A stretch of DNA of 64,000 nucleotides from Ephemerocybe angulata (GCA_013368325.1 JAACJK010000001.1:682001-746000); one strand, 5' to 3'; positions 44,866-54,671 are shown, numbered from the stretch's first letter. Program-made: numbers and translations. Notes: a model not told the origin generated them from the sequence alone.

Positions 44866-46156
44866 TCAGGTAGGAACAGGAGGTGTCTGAGTGATAATAA
44901 ATCGTAGTTGCCTCGCCAAGTGTGGAATTGCTTTCGTCCACCTTCGATTCCAACGCGAGCGAAGTAAAGCAGGCTTCAATAACGAGATGCACTCCTCATA
45001 TCTCAGAGCCACATCATCTATCGTAGGCCGCCGAGAAGGGTCACGTCGCATCATATCCCTGATGAGTGGTACTATCCATCCGAAGCCAATTTTTTCTGGT
45101 TTCGCCTGGATATCGGTCATTAGTATGGAGTCGAAGATCCTGATGAACTTGCATTAACTTACTCTAAGTATTTCGCGCCTTATTAGATTTCCGAGGCAAT
45201 AGATATCGATAGGAAACGGGTTGTGGGGCTCGTCCGGGGACGCATGCTCAGGCACTGACCGGTCGCTCCCGTATGCCCCCATTACTTCCGAAGGGGGCAT
45301 CTCATTTTCCTCATAGCGAACTGATAAGCCGTAGTCGATAATATAGTATCGTGGCCTCCGTTGAGTGCGGGTGTACTTCGCTCTTGCTGAACCCTTGTAA
45401 TCGAGCCGCTTGGATTCATCAAATGGGTGGAAGGGGGTAGTATAGAGCGATGAATCCATCATGAAGTTTCCCCAGGAAAGGTCCCTGGAATAGGGCGTTC
45501 AAAAATACCCGCCATATACATGAATATACCCCACCTATGTGCAATTCTATTCGCATGCAGAAATTGGATGCCCTAAGGATGATGAGCGCAACTCCGAGGG
45601 ATGCCAAGTATGCCCACCTACCTCAATCAGCTGTCTGATGCAGTCAACTACCTCGCCGACTGTATCAAAGTCAGGCGAATCCCACATTCGACACACCGGC
45701 ATCGCAATGATTCTTCGGGACGGTTCGTCCGGGGGATAGAGAACATCGATGAGGGGCACAGTGTGATTTGTTCGGTCCAATTTCTGGGGTTCTTGATTGA
45801 GATACTCCATGAGGGGTACCTCATATGGATATGTTGCTGTGTCGACTGTTTTCATCATGACTTGGGAGCCGTCTGATATCCGTAACGCGTCGCAGAGTTG
45901 TCCATGCTAAAAGAAAGATTGTAGTTAGTAGGGCGTTTGCCAAGGTGTCTAAAGACCACACCTGAGTAACAAAGTCTTCACAAGACAAAACAAATAGCCT
46001 CGGGTTCAATTTCCACGATGGAATCCAGCCCGGACGATACCGAGGGCGGAGCTGATATCCTAAGTTTAGTAGCCATTCGTATTTGTCTCTCCAGTAGGCT
46101 TCTTGCGGCCCTAATCTCGTAAAGTAATCTTCGGGTGGTAGGTCATCCTCGTCCAT
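44866..46156 (-). CDS. Protein kinase-like protein, agaric type, 359 aa
   Basis: Exons: 46156-45962, 45906-45622, 45572-45535, 45484-45163 and 45105-44866, all GT-AG and in phase. It starts MDEDDLPPEDYFTRLGPQ and has WRDKYEWLLNLGYQLRPRYR, a block I associate with agaricomycete kinase-like proteins. Kinase landmarks: a candidate ATP-site Lys in VMMKTVD, then FLHANRIAHR, which joins across an intron to DLSWGNFMMD (HRD Asp and the following Asn present), and IIDYGLS (DYG in place of DFG). The C-lobe has IYCLGNLI and MMRRDPSRRPTIDD. No Gly-rich loop is obvious, and the N-lobe is short. The catalytic residues seen suggest possible activity; substrate and pathway are unknown. Confidence 0.8.
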
Positions 46157-46503
46157 GGCAAGGTATGCGAGCGTTCAGAACGAAGCTAAGCGTCCGCCTG
46201 CTAGAGAGACGGGAATGAGTCGCAAGAAATGAACCAGTTGATGTTGGCGCCACGCGCCGAGCATGAGTCCCTCTCTTTGGTCTTGTGTGGCATTGTAGGC
46301 ATGAGAGTCGCAGCAGGCACGAGGAATACTTTTCTCTGCCTCCGTCCTTCGATCAACTACTTGGTAAGCCTGAGGACGGTTTCATCGATCTGGATGTGTG
46401 ACCCAGCATGGACGTGGACCAAATGCGAGGGCATTGATTAGAGAACCCAGGACACTCAAATAAAGGTACCCATCACCTTCCCCTCTAATAGCTCTCCATC
46501 ATC
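46157..46503. promoter_or_regulatory. Divergent promoter between the kinase gene and the disrupted NACHT-like gene
   Basis: 347 nt between divergent starts (46156 minus, 46504 plus). No clear TATA box. Nothing else seen. Confidence 0.35.
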
Positions 46504-47937
46504 ATGGCCTGCTCCGGACAGCAGACTTTTACTCTGCATTCAGCACCTCTCGCAGAAGGGCCTGTCTCGAATCGCTCAACTGATGACCTTTTATACACTG
46601 ACCTTGCTGGGGTTGATCTTTCTGAGATAGATATCTCAACGGTGGATCTGCATATCAAATCCAATTGGTGGAAGGATGTCCGGGATCTAAGTGGCAAAAA
46701 GCGTGCAGAGAAACTTGGGGCGGTTTGGCAGGAAATGCCACGGCCCTCTGATTTCCATATTGAAGCGACGAAGCTTAAGTTAGAGAAAGCTGAAAAAGAG
46801 TCAGTGGAGTTTGTGCGCAGAGTGGGAATGGCACTGACAGAAAATAGGATTGAAAGCCTCAGAAGGATGCAAAGCTCTCTCCCATCTTGGAACATCTTCT
46901 CCGCTCGTAACACCAACAAGGAACTTGAAAAGAAAATCAGGAGATACAAGGCTTATGCTTCAGTTCGTACAGTGTTTACTCTGGAGTGAGCATATAGGGA
47001 GTACTTAACGGAAACCTCCACAGGAGCCGGCGAAGAAGACAGCCGGGCGGAATGCCGCCTTTCGGAATCACCACCAATCCACATCAAGCTGGGCCTCTAC
47101 CCCTCCACCTTCTATGTCCTCTGTGCCAAATAACCTGAACCCTGGTTTGGTTTCGCAAGGTCCTCAGGCTCCATCCAGCTCTGCGGCACCTCCGATGGCG
47201 TCCACAGATTCGCCTTCCCCCTTCTACCCAGGATCGCCAACAGCATCTGGTGGGTTTCAAAAATGTATGACTGAGCCGAATGTAGAGGTTAAAACCATCT
47301 CAGGCTCGAGCCCACATCGTCCGGTGTTCGGCGCAGAAGGAGGGGCATCCACCGTTATCCCACATTGGCGATCGGCGTCTCCACCAACATCCTATGCTGA
47401 CTTCCAGGCGGAGATGGCGACAACATCTGGTGAGGACTTCGGGAAGGCGTGGCCAGCGAGAGCCGAATTAGAGAGACCAGGAGCACCGAAGGCGACGTTG
47501 AGACAGCGCTCAGCCTTGGGCGGTAATGCTGGGGCCACCACCGATGGGTTCTCTAATCATGCTCCTACCTCCGACACGCTGGTCCTCCAGCAAACCCCTC
47601 CCGGCCACGCAGTTGTAGGCTCTAAACCAGCACAATGATCGACTTCTCCTAGTCAACAAGAAAGTCATCAGGGTGGTCATAGCGCCTCGAGTTATCTTGC
47701 TTATGCTCAAGGCGTGAGTGTGGGCCATTGGAATCACCAAGCAAATCACAACATTGGAGTCATTAATGTCCATCCTGGCGCATTTGTTGCGATCCAAGGG
47801 GGCGAGGTCGCCCCTCAGAACCAGTACTCCGTTTCGGCAGTACCCCAACCCATACCCTCGAACCCACTCGCCCTAGCCCCGCACCAGGTCCAGCAGCCAT
47901 TTTCACCAATGCTTACTTCTCAAGAACCATACGTTAG
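46504..47937 (+). pseudogene. 5' part of a gene split by a retrotransposon (NACHT-like protein)
   Basis: Exon 1 (46504-46971) starts MACSGQQTFTLHSAP and has a charged region with LHIKSNWWKDVRDLSG and a helix-rich end. A 52-nt intron (46972-47023, GTGTTT...CACAG) joins in phase to a long disordered Pro/Ser/Gln-rich exon. A single in-frame TGA lies at 47,636-47,638 and the same frame then reads on (SVGHWNHQANHNIGV) to codons TAC GTT at 47,930-47,935, where the element is inserted. After the element the frame resumes at 54,672. The stop plus the insertion indicate a dead gene. The N-terminal region is not a family I recognise. Confidence 0.7.
47933..47937. repeat. Target site duplication GTTAG, left copy
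   Basis: GTTAG immediately precedes the LTR start (TG). The same five bases follow the right LTR end at 54672-54676. A 5-bp duplication is usual for Ty3/Gypsy integrases. Confidence 0.95.
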
Positions 47938-48459
47938 TGTCAGCGAACGACCAGTCTGGTGCGCTGCTAACCCTAACTTAGGACAGAGGGCGAGAGAGAG
48001 AGAGAGAAGGCGAAGAGAATCAAGGCGAGAGACTTGTAGACAAGGCCGTGATATTGACCAGCTAAAGACTGGGGAAATACAGTGAGATCTACCTAGGTTA
48101 TATACTGCTATGCTTCGTGACCGTGACGTGACTATGGCTATACGAGGCTGTACATACTGTGCAGAAGCTGTGGAACGCTATATAAGGAATGACCGTGTAT
48201 GAGTCGAAGAGCTGTGCAAGTGCTGTGCATATGATGTTATGCTGACTGAGGTGCTGACTGATGCTGTGCTGGTCCCGTGATGTAACAGGTGACCTGTGCA
48301 TGTGATCGCACGTGCTGTGTCACGTGACCAAGACGTGTCTTGTAAATAATAGAGAAGTAGAGAAATGAAAGAGGAAAAGAAAAGAAAAGAAAGAAAAAAG
48401 GAAAAAGAATAAATAGATCATCCAGGAAAAAGAATAAATAGATCATCCAGGTCGTAACA
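47938..48459 (-). repeat. 3' LTR of the retrotransposon
   Basis: 522 bp, TG...CA ends. On the element's strand it begins TGTTACGACC and ends TTCGCTGACA. Near its start a ~25-bp unit (GGATGATC + TATTTATTC + TTTTTCC) is repeated in tandem (about 48,402-48,451 on plus). Several CACGTGAC-type sites lie in the U3 part. Confidence 0.95.
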
Positions 48460-48472
48460 TCACCCCCCCTTT
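48460..48472 (-). promoter_or_regulatory. Polypurine tract
   Basis: On the element's strand AAAGGGGGGGTGA abuts the 3' LTR (TG at 48459). Polypurine tracts prime plus-strand DNA synthesis in LTR elements. It lies just after the pol stop. Confidence 0.85.
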
Positions 48473-48476
48473 AGCT

Positions 48477-51400
48477 TCAGCCTTCGTCGTCCTCGACGAT
48501 TTCAGCCTCTCTCCCCCTCATTCGGTAGTGTCGGATTTCCTTCAGTTTCCCATCTGTCCAGTCAAAGATCGCTCTCTTGTTCTCGGTAAGGTTCTCGTAA
48601 GGGATAAAGCGGAGTTGGTGTGGTTGGATCCGTCTTGGTGCACTCGGGTGTTTTCGGTGGAAGTCGGCTATAGCGTCTGCTGCATTATCTACGTTCCGTT
48701 CTGGTTCCCATGTCCGTTCTTCCTCAGGGTATCCAGCCCACTCGACGAGGTAATGGAGCTTCCCTCTGATGAACTTTGAATCGTGGATAGCTTCGACTTC
48801 GTACCGTTCCTCCGTTTCGTCAACAGGTGGTGGTGGCGGTGGCTTTTGTTGAGAGGGGAATTCGGGCTTTTTGAACGGGGTAAGGAGTGATTCATTAAAG
48901 ACAGGGTGAATGGATTTCCACTTTGGAGGGAGTTGGAGTTGGTATGCAGATTGCCCGATCTTCTTGACAATGGGGAATGGACCATAGCGTTTATCCGAGA
49001 GTTTCCGAGAAGGACGAGTGATCGAGATGTTGGTTCCTTCGAGGTAAACCTTGTCTCCGGGTTTGTAGTCTATGGCATCTCGGCGATGTCGGTCGTAGTT
49101 CTCCTTCATCTTCTCAGCTGCTGCCTTGAGGCTGGAGCGTGCGTCCTCGTGTACCTGTTTCATTCGCTCGGCAAATTGTTGTGCAGGTTCTGACTTTACA
49201 CGTGTCCGGGCCTCCTTTCCTTTCCAGGGGTGTTGTCCAGAGTTGAGGAAGAATGGGGAATAACCTGTTGCTGAGTGGACCTTGTCATTGTACGAGAAGA
49301 CTGCTAGTGGGAGCCATTCTGCCCAATCATCCTGTCGTTCGCTGATGAAGAGTCGAAGGTACTGTTCAAGCTCTTGGTTGATACGCTCTGTTTGTCCATC
49401 AGTTTGTGGGTGGAACGCAGTGGATCGGTTGTGCTTTATTCCCAGGAGGAGAAGTAGATCTGTCATGAAGTTGGAGACGAACTGGGTTCCTCGATCGCTG
49501 ATGACCTTTTGGGGAAGACCGTGGTGTCGGAAAACATAGTCCCTGTACAGCTCTGCTACTCCTTTAGACGTCAGCTCGGTGGTTGTGGGTATGGCTTCGA
49601 TCTTTTTGGAGAACCTGTCGACAATCACAAGTATGGCGTTGCTTCCATTGGACTCGGGTAATGGGCCGATCATATCGATAGAGACAATTTCCCAGGGTCT
49701 GGATGGGATCTCGTTTGGGACCAATGGTGCTGCTGGGGAGGTGCGTTTGGGTTTCGTTCTTTGACAGGCTTCACATCCTTCTACGTATCGTCGAACTGAG
49801 TCCTGGATCTTTGGCCACCAGTAGTTTCGCGTGATGAGTTCTCGGGTTTTGTACTGTCCCGGGTGTCCGGCGGTGGGGGCATCATGGTGTTGTCTGATGA
49901 TTTCTTCCCGTAGCTTCTTGTCGACTGGTACGTAAATCCGTCCTTTCCAGGTGATGATGCCATCTTCCGTTTCTTCCCATCCATCTTCCTTCTGTGAGAG
50001 TGCCTTTTGTACCGACTTGTCCCTATTTCTGCACACCTTCAAGATCCGTTGCATGACGTCTTGGTCTGTTTCGATGGAAAGCGCTCGGAACCATTCAGAT
50101 TTCAGGACTGTGACGTTTTCGTTATCCTGTTCTCCTCGGTCATGGCCATCTCGTCTGGACAGGGCATCCGCCTTGGCCATGGTTCTACCAGGTCGGTGAT
50201 GGAGTGTGAAGTTGTAGTCTTGCATCTCAGTGGTCCATCTCGCTTGTCTCCGGTTGAGCTTCTGGGGTTTCCTAAAGTAGCTAAGGTTCTTGTGGTCTGT
50301 GTGACATTCGAAGATTTCCTCAGCTCCAAGTAGGTATTGTCTCCATTCGGATAGTGCAGTCATGATGGCAAGTAGTTCCTTATCGTAGATCTCGTAGTTC
50401 CGCTCCGTTGGGTTAAGGGCGTGCGACAAGAACGCAATTGGCTTCCATTTCCCATCTAGCTGTTGCTGTGATAGGATGGCACCGATGGCAAAATCTGATG
50501 CATCGCATTCGATTCGGAATTTCCCTTTGTCGTTGGGCATGGTAAGTACAGGTGCCGTCGTGATCCTCCGTTTTATCTCCTTGAAGGCTTCCTCTTGCTC
50601 CCTTCCCCACTCCCATTCCTTCTTTCCCGTGAGTCCCGAGAGTGGTCTCGCTAGTCCTCCAAACCCTTCAATGAATCTTCGGTAGAAGTTGGCGAATCCT
50701 AAGAACTGTTGGACTCCTTTGACGGACATTGGGGCTGGCCAGTCTCTGACGGCTTTGACCTTTTCTGGATCCATGCGAACCTTGTTGTGGGAGACAATGA
50801 CTCCAAGGTATTCAACTTCTGTTTGTTCGAAGGAGCACTTGTCAGGCTTGGCAAATAGCTTGTACCGACGTAGCCTTTCCAGAACTTTGGTGACTAGTTT
50901 CCGATGTTCCTCCAGAGTGTCGGTGAAGATCAGGATATCGTCCATGTAGATGACAACATGTCCATCATTGATGAGATCTCTGAAGAGTGCATTCATCATG
51001 GTCTGGAACGTGGCGGGCGAGTTCTTGAGACCGAAGAACATGACGAGGGGTTCAAACAGCCCACGGTTGGTGCGGAAGGCTGCTTTCCATTCGTCTCCTT
51101 CTTTGATTCGGACATTATTGAAACCCCATCGGATGTCGATCTTGGAATAGTACCGTGCTCCTCGGAGCTTGTCGATGAGTTCTTGGATGAGCGGAAGGGG
51201 ATATCGATTGGTGATCGTGATCTCGTTCAACCGCCTGTAGTCTTGGACAGGTCGTAAAGTACCATCTTTCTTCTTGACAAAGAAGAGGGGTGCTCCCATC
51301 GGTGACTTTGATGGTCTGATCCTTCCTGATTTGAGGTTTTCTTCCAGAAAAGCGTCTAGTTGCCTCTGCTCTTCTGGGTTCAGGGGATAGATTCGACTGT

Positions 51401-52397
51401 CCATCACTTCTGCTCCGGGTATGAGTTCGATCGCATGGTCCCATGCTCGCCTTGGAGGGAGTTCATCAAAGGCTTCCTTCGAGAAGACGTCCTTGAAGCC
51501 ATGATAGCATTTTGGGACTACTTCCTCGAATGTGCGCTCTTTGGTTGCCTTGTGTTTGGTTTCGGCAATCTTAGAGGCAGTGGTTTGGAAAGCCCTTATC
51601 TTGATTTCTCCTTGGATATCTATGGCTAGTAGTCGGTCTCCGACCTCGATCTCTTCCCATTTGATCTCGTCTGATTCAGGGTCACCAGTTATGAGCGGTG
51701 TGCATTCCAGTGGACATCGGTTGAATATGACCTCCTTCTTCTGCCAGTCAATAGAGGGGTTGTGCTTCTCCAGCCAGTCCATTCCTAGGAAGATCTTCGA
51801 CTTGTCAAGGTTCGAAACAGCTAGTTCGATGCGTTCCGTGTGGTCCTTGATTTTGATGAAGAGTTCCACTACTTCGGTAATGGGTCCGTTGTTGTTTGGA
51901 CTTCCATCAGCGTTATAGACTGGTATGGGAAGGGGTAGCTGCCGCGTGTTGATCCCTTCTTCTTTGACGAATGCTGCATCAATACAACTTCCGGTAGACC
52001 CACAATCGATGAGACCTTCGATAGAGAAGCTTCGCTTATCATCGCGTGTGCTTGCGACGATGTTGGCTGTAAGCTGCCTGTCTGTCCTTAAACTCCTTAT
52101 GTATTGTTTGGGAGTTGCAAGGCTATTCAGTGCTTCTACTACTTCGGTGTCTGTGAGCTTTCGGAGTTTGGCAACGAGTTCATCTCCTACTTCTCGGACC
52201 TTCTTGTGATGTGTCCATGCAAGAAGAAGTCCTACTGCTCGATCGGGGCTATCATCAAGTCGCTGCGCGACCCATTCTGCCGTTCCTGGTTTTCCTTTCT
52301 TTCCTTTAAATCTGCCCTGGTTCTCTGATTCTTCGTCGAAATATAATTTATTGGGGATGGGGCATATTACGTCGGGTATCAGAATCTGAGAGTCCAT
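48477..52397 (-). CDS. pol: Retrotransposon Pol polyprotein, 1,306 aa
   Basis: Domains in order: protease (about 125-215, motif LIDCGSTGSCID, with Cys after the catalytic Asp where Ser or Thr is usual); reverse transcriptase (about 330-520, YMDD at 484-487); RNase H (about 627-750, starting FRIECDASDFAIGAIL, with YDKELLAIM and HTDHKNL); integrase with zinc-binding QHH...GH...CEAC (837-878) and catalytic D908, D968, E1004; and chromodomain (about 1198-1250, with RYEVEAIHDSKF and HYLVEWAGYPEEERTWEP). All catalytic positions are kept. Chromodomains of this class steer integration toward particular chromatin. The pol frame is -1 relative to gag and is open back to the gag stop, so either the ATG at 52397 or frameshifting could be used. 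Confidence 0.95.
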   Translation of the reverse strand: MDSQILIPDVICPIPNKLYFDEESENQGRFKGKKGKPGTAEWVAQRLDDSPDRAVGLLLAWTHHKKVREVGDELVAKLRKLTDTEVVEALNSLATPKQYIRSLRTDRQLTANIVASTRDDKRSFSIEGLIDCGSTGSCIDAAFVKEEGINTRQLPLPIPVYNADGSPNNNGPITEVVELFIKIKDHTERIELAVSNLDKSKIFLGMDWLEKHNPSIDWQKKEVIFNRCPLECTPLITGDPESDEIKWEEIEVGDRLLAIDIQGEIKIRAFQTTASKIAETKHKATKERTFEEVVPKCYHGFKDVFSKEAFDELPPRRAWDHAIELIPGAEVMDSRIYPLNPEEQRQLDAFLEENLKSGRIRPSKSPMGAPLFFVKKKDGTLRPVQDYRRLNEITITNRYPLPLIQELIDKLRGARYYSKIDIRWGFNNVRIKEGDEWKAAFRTNRGLFEPLVMFFGLKNSPATFQTMMNALFRDLINDGHVVIYMDDILIFTDTLEEHRKLVTKVLERLRRYKLFAKPDKCSFEQTEVEYLGVIVSHNKVRMDPEKVKAVRDWPAPMSVKGVQQFLGFANFYRRFIEGFGGLARPLSGLTGKKEWEWGREQEEAFKEIKRRITTAPVLTMPNDKGKFRIECDASDFAIGAILSQQQLDGKWKPIAFLSHALNPTERNYEIYDKELLAIMTALSEWRQYLLGAEEIFECHTDHKNLSYFRKPQKLNRRQARWTTEMQDYNFTLHHRPGRTMAKADALSRRDGHDRGEQDNENVTVLKSEWFRALSIETDQDVMQRILKVCRNRDKSVQKALSQKEDGWEETEDGIITWKGRIYVPVDKKLREEIIRQHHDAPTAGHPGQYKTRELITRNYWWPKIQDSVRRYVEGCEACQRTKPKRTSPAAPLVPNEIPSRPWEIVSIDMIGPLPESNGSNAILVIVDRFSKKIEAIPTTTELTSKGVAELYRDYVFRHHGLPQKVISDRGTQFVSNFMTDLLLLLGIKHNRSTAFHPQTDGQTERINQELEQYLRLFISERQDDWAEWLPLAVFSYNDKVHSATGYSPFFLNSGQHPWKGKEARTRVKSEPAQQFAERMKQVHEDARSSLKAAAEKMKENYDRHRRDAIDYKPGDKVYLEGTNISITRPSRKLSDKRYGPFPIVKKIGQSAYQLQLPPKWKSIHPVFNESLLTPFKKPEFPSQQKPPPPPPVDETEERYEVEAIHDSKFIRGKLHYLVEWAGYPEEERTWEPERNVDNAADAIADFHRKHPSAPRRIQPHQLRFIPYENLTENKRAIFDWTDGKLKEIRHYRMRGREAEIVEDDEG

Positions 52398-52429
52398 GAC
52401 CAGCTCGTTTGGGCGCTCGAGTGGTCCCT

Positions 52430-53581
52430 TTAAAAATCCTTCAACTTGGCTTTGAGGGCCTCAATCTCGGATTCGGGCATAGCGGAAAGGTCGAAGTCGT
52501 TGACGCGGGTGTACTGGGGAGGAGCGGCAGTGTCTTTGGCGAATGGGGCAAAGGGCTTCTTGTTGGGGGACTTGCAGTCGGCGATCTTGTGTCCTTTGGC
52601 CTTGCAGTAGGCACAGCTGACATCGGGTACAGCCTGCCTGCAGGAGTCGGATCGGTGACCAGGTTTCCCACAAGTGTAGCAGATGAGAGGGGAGCGATTG
52701 CGATCTATGTCCATGGCGTTGGGGTCACGAGCGGGGGTGGTAGCATAGTGTGTGGGTCGGTTGTTCTCCCTTGGAGCCCATCTCCTTTGGGTAGTCTGTT
52801 CATTATGTCGTTCCCCTTTGGCTAAGCGGAACTGTCTGTCCAAGGTGCATGCTTTCTCAGCCCATTCGGCTAGGGTCGTGGGCATCGGGATCAGTCCATA
52901 GATCTTGTCCCTGAGTGCCTTGTTCAGTCCTCGCTTGTACTCGGCAAGCATAGCTGGTTCGTTATATCCAGACTGGGTCGAGTACCCTTGGAAGAGGATG
53001 GTGTACTCTTCGCAGGTGGAGCTTCCTTGGACCAGGGTGCGCATTTTGTCGATAGCGGCTTCCGAGACGTTTTGGATGACGAAGTGGCTGTTGAAAGTAA
53101 CAACGAATTGCTTCCAGTTCTTGAAGTAGGATGGTTCGGCGTCTGTTGCTTCGTGGTTCTTGATGAAAGTCCTCTGGCTGTCCGCCCAGTGACTGGCCAT
53201 GTCGTTTGTTCCTCCTTTGATCTTGGAAAGGGCGAAAATGATCCGTTGCTTCGTGTCGTCGACGTCCATGATGTCGTAGTACATTTCTAGTTCGGCAATG
53301 AAGCCTCCTGCTCTTTCAGGAGCTCCATTGAATTCTTTCGGAGGGTCGGGTTTCAGTTTCTTGAGCGCAGCATTGGCTCGGTGCTTGGCAAGTTCTGTGG
53401 CGAGTTTGGTCTGCTCTTTGGCGAGGCCGGTCTGTTCGTCGGAGGCTAGAGCGAGGTTGCTTGCAGCAGTAGAGAGTTCGGCAGAGTTTCGTTCGAAGGT
53501 TGTTGCGAAGGAGGCGACGATACTTCCAAGATTGGTCATAGTCCCCGCCAGGGTGGTTAAGGCGGCTTGGAGGGCTTCCAT
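52430..53581 (-). CDS. gag: Retrotransposon Gag protein, 383 aa
   Basis: It starts MEALQAALTTLAG. Central Gag region about 80-240 (PPKEFNGAPERAGGFIAELE, YFKNWKQFVVTFNSHF, EYKRGLNKALRDKIYGL). Two CCHC zinc knuckles: C301-C314 (CYTCGKPGHRSDSC) and C323-C336 (CAYCKAKGHKIADC). It forms the virus-like particle shell and packages element RNA. Two knuckles are common in agaric chromoviruses. The frame ends KLKDF followed by TAA in a run of five T. Confidence 0.93.
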   Translation of the reverse strand: MEALQAALTTLAGTMTNLGSIVASFATTFERNSAELSTAASNLALASDEQTGLAKEQTKLATELAKHRANAALKKLKPDPPKEFNGAPERAGGFIAELEMYYDIMDVDDTKQRIIFALSKIKGGTNDMASHWADSQRTFIKNHEATDAEPSYFKNWKQFVVTFNSHFVIQNVSEAAIDKMRTLVQGSSTCEEYTILFQGYSTQSGYNEPAMLAEYKRGLNKALRDKIYGLIPMPTTLAEWAEKACTLDRQFRLAKGERHNEQTTQRRWAPRENNRPTHYATTPARDPNAMDIDRNRSPLICYTCGKPGHRSDSCRQAVPDVSCAYCKAKGHKIADCKSPNKKPFAPFAKDTAAPPQYTRVNDFDLSAMPESEIEALKAKLKDF

Positions 53582-54136
53582 GGTAGGCGATGTGAGATAG
53601 GAGGTTGCTTGTGCGGATACTCGGTCCGGTCCTATGCGTCAGGCTGCAGGATATACCGTACAGTCTACGCAATGCGATTTGCTTGAGGTCGTGGAGATCG
53701 AGTTGCTATCTCCGAGAGGGCGGCTCTTACGGAATGTGTCTACGTAGACTAGAGTGACCGTTGACAAACTACAAAGGGCCTAATTGGGCAGGAGAAAAGG
53801 GATGAAAGGGGAATTTGTAAACTAAGCCCGAGCCGTAGCTCTCGATCGCTCTGAGTACCGGTTACCAGGTTCTTAGCTTCCCGTTATCGAAGATCACAAC
53901 GAACGGGGAAGATCAGAAGTCTGGGCCTCTCACAGTGGGGCTTCTACGCTACGTGCTTAAGACCTAAAGTCTCGCGCTCTCCAAGGTGCTGCCTCCTACA
54001 GAGGGGCGTTGCTCGGGATAAAAGAGGATAGTGTGAAAATGGAATAAAGGGACACACGCCTAGGCGCGGGCAAGGTTTGATGGTTGTTGAGAGTGGTGAT
54101 GGTGTCGAGGATCGAGGTGATCGGCGACAAAGAAGA
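53582..54136 (-). other. Retrotransposon 5' leader
   Basis: About 555 nt between the primer-binding site and the gag start. No gene. Long leaders of this kind carry packaging signals; none can be named from sequence. Confidence 0.5.
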
Positions 54137-54147
54137 AGTCTTTAGCT
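54137..54147 (-). promoter_or_regulatory. Self-priming primer-binding site
   Basis: Two bases inside the 5' LTR end the element reads AGCTAAAGACT. This is the exact reverse complement of AGTCTTTAGCT inside the LTR (54282-54272), about 34 nt downstream of a TATATAA box and so at the expected RNA 5' end. Tf1-type elements prime reverse transcription with the 5' end of their own RNA in just this way. No tRNA-derived site is seen. Confidence 0.75.
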
Positions 54148-54149
54148 AT

Positions 54150-54671
54150 TGTCAGCGAACGACCAGTCTGGTGCGCTGCTAACCCTAACTTAGGACAGAG
54201 GGCGAGAGAGAGAGAGAGAAGGCGAAGAGAATCAAGGCGAGAGACTTGTAGACAAGGCCGTGATATTGACCAGCTAAAGACTGGGGAAATACAGTGAGAT
54301 CTACCTAGGTTATATACTGCTATGCTTCGTGACCGTGACGTGACTATGGCTATACGAGGCTGTACATACTGTGCAGAAGCTGTGGAACGCTATATAAGGA
54401 ATGACCGTGTATGAGTCGAAGAGCTGTGCAAGTGCTGTGCATATGATGTTATGCTGACTGAGGTGCTGACTGATGCTGTGCTGGTCCCGTGATGTAACAG
54501 GTGACCTGTGCATGTGATCGCACGTGCTGTGTCACGTGACCAAGACGTGTCTTGTAAATAATAGAGAAGTAGAGAAATGAAAGAGGAAAAGAAAAGAAAA
54601 GAAAGAAAAAAGGAAAAAGAATAAATAGATCATCCAGGAAAAAGAATAAATAGATCATCCAGGTCGTAACA
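54150..54671 (-). repeat. 5' LTR of the retrotransposon
   Basis: 522 bp, matching the 3' LTR with no difference that I could find by reading both. It contains the promoter (TATATAA at 54316-54310) and the predicted RNA start (54282), giving R plus U5 of about 133 nt. Confidence 0.95.
54310..54316 (-). promoter_or_regulatory. TATA box of the retrotransposon
   Basis: TATATAA on the element's strand, 34 nt before the base at which the sequence complementary to the primer site begins. The spacing fits a normal TATA-directed start. Confidence 0.65.

Larger units (their letters stand above)
47938..54671 (-). mobile_element. Complete Ty3/Gypsy chromodomain LTR retrotransposon, 6,734 bp
   Basis: Two 522-bp LTRs in direct repeat (47938-48459 and 54150-54671) look identical over their length. 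The element is flanked by the 5-bp duplication GTTAG (47933-47937 and 54672-54676). It is transcribed on the minus strand: 5' LTR at 54671-54150, primer site, leader, gag, pol, polypurine tract, 3' LTR. Both frames are open. The order protease-RT-RNase H-integrase-chromodomain marks it as a chromovirus. Matching LTRs and open frames mean a recent insertion and possibly an active element. It sits in an exon of a NACHT-like gene. Confidence 0.97.

Noticed and set aside
47615..47652. A 38-nt intron that would remove the in-frame TGA at 47,636
   Set aside because: Its length would shift the frame of the following exon, which is open in the original frame; a true nonsense codon fits better.
48528..52328. 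Many open frames on the plus strand opposite pol
   Set aside because: They mirror the long pol frame and show no independent protein features.
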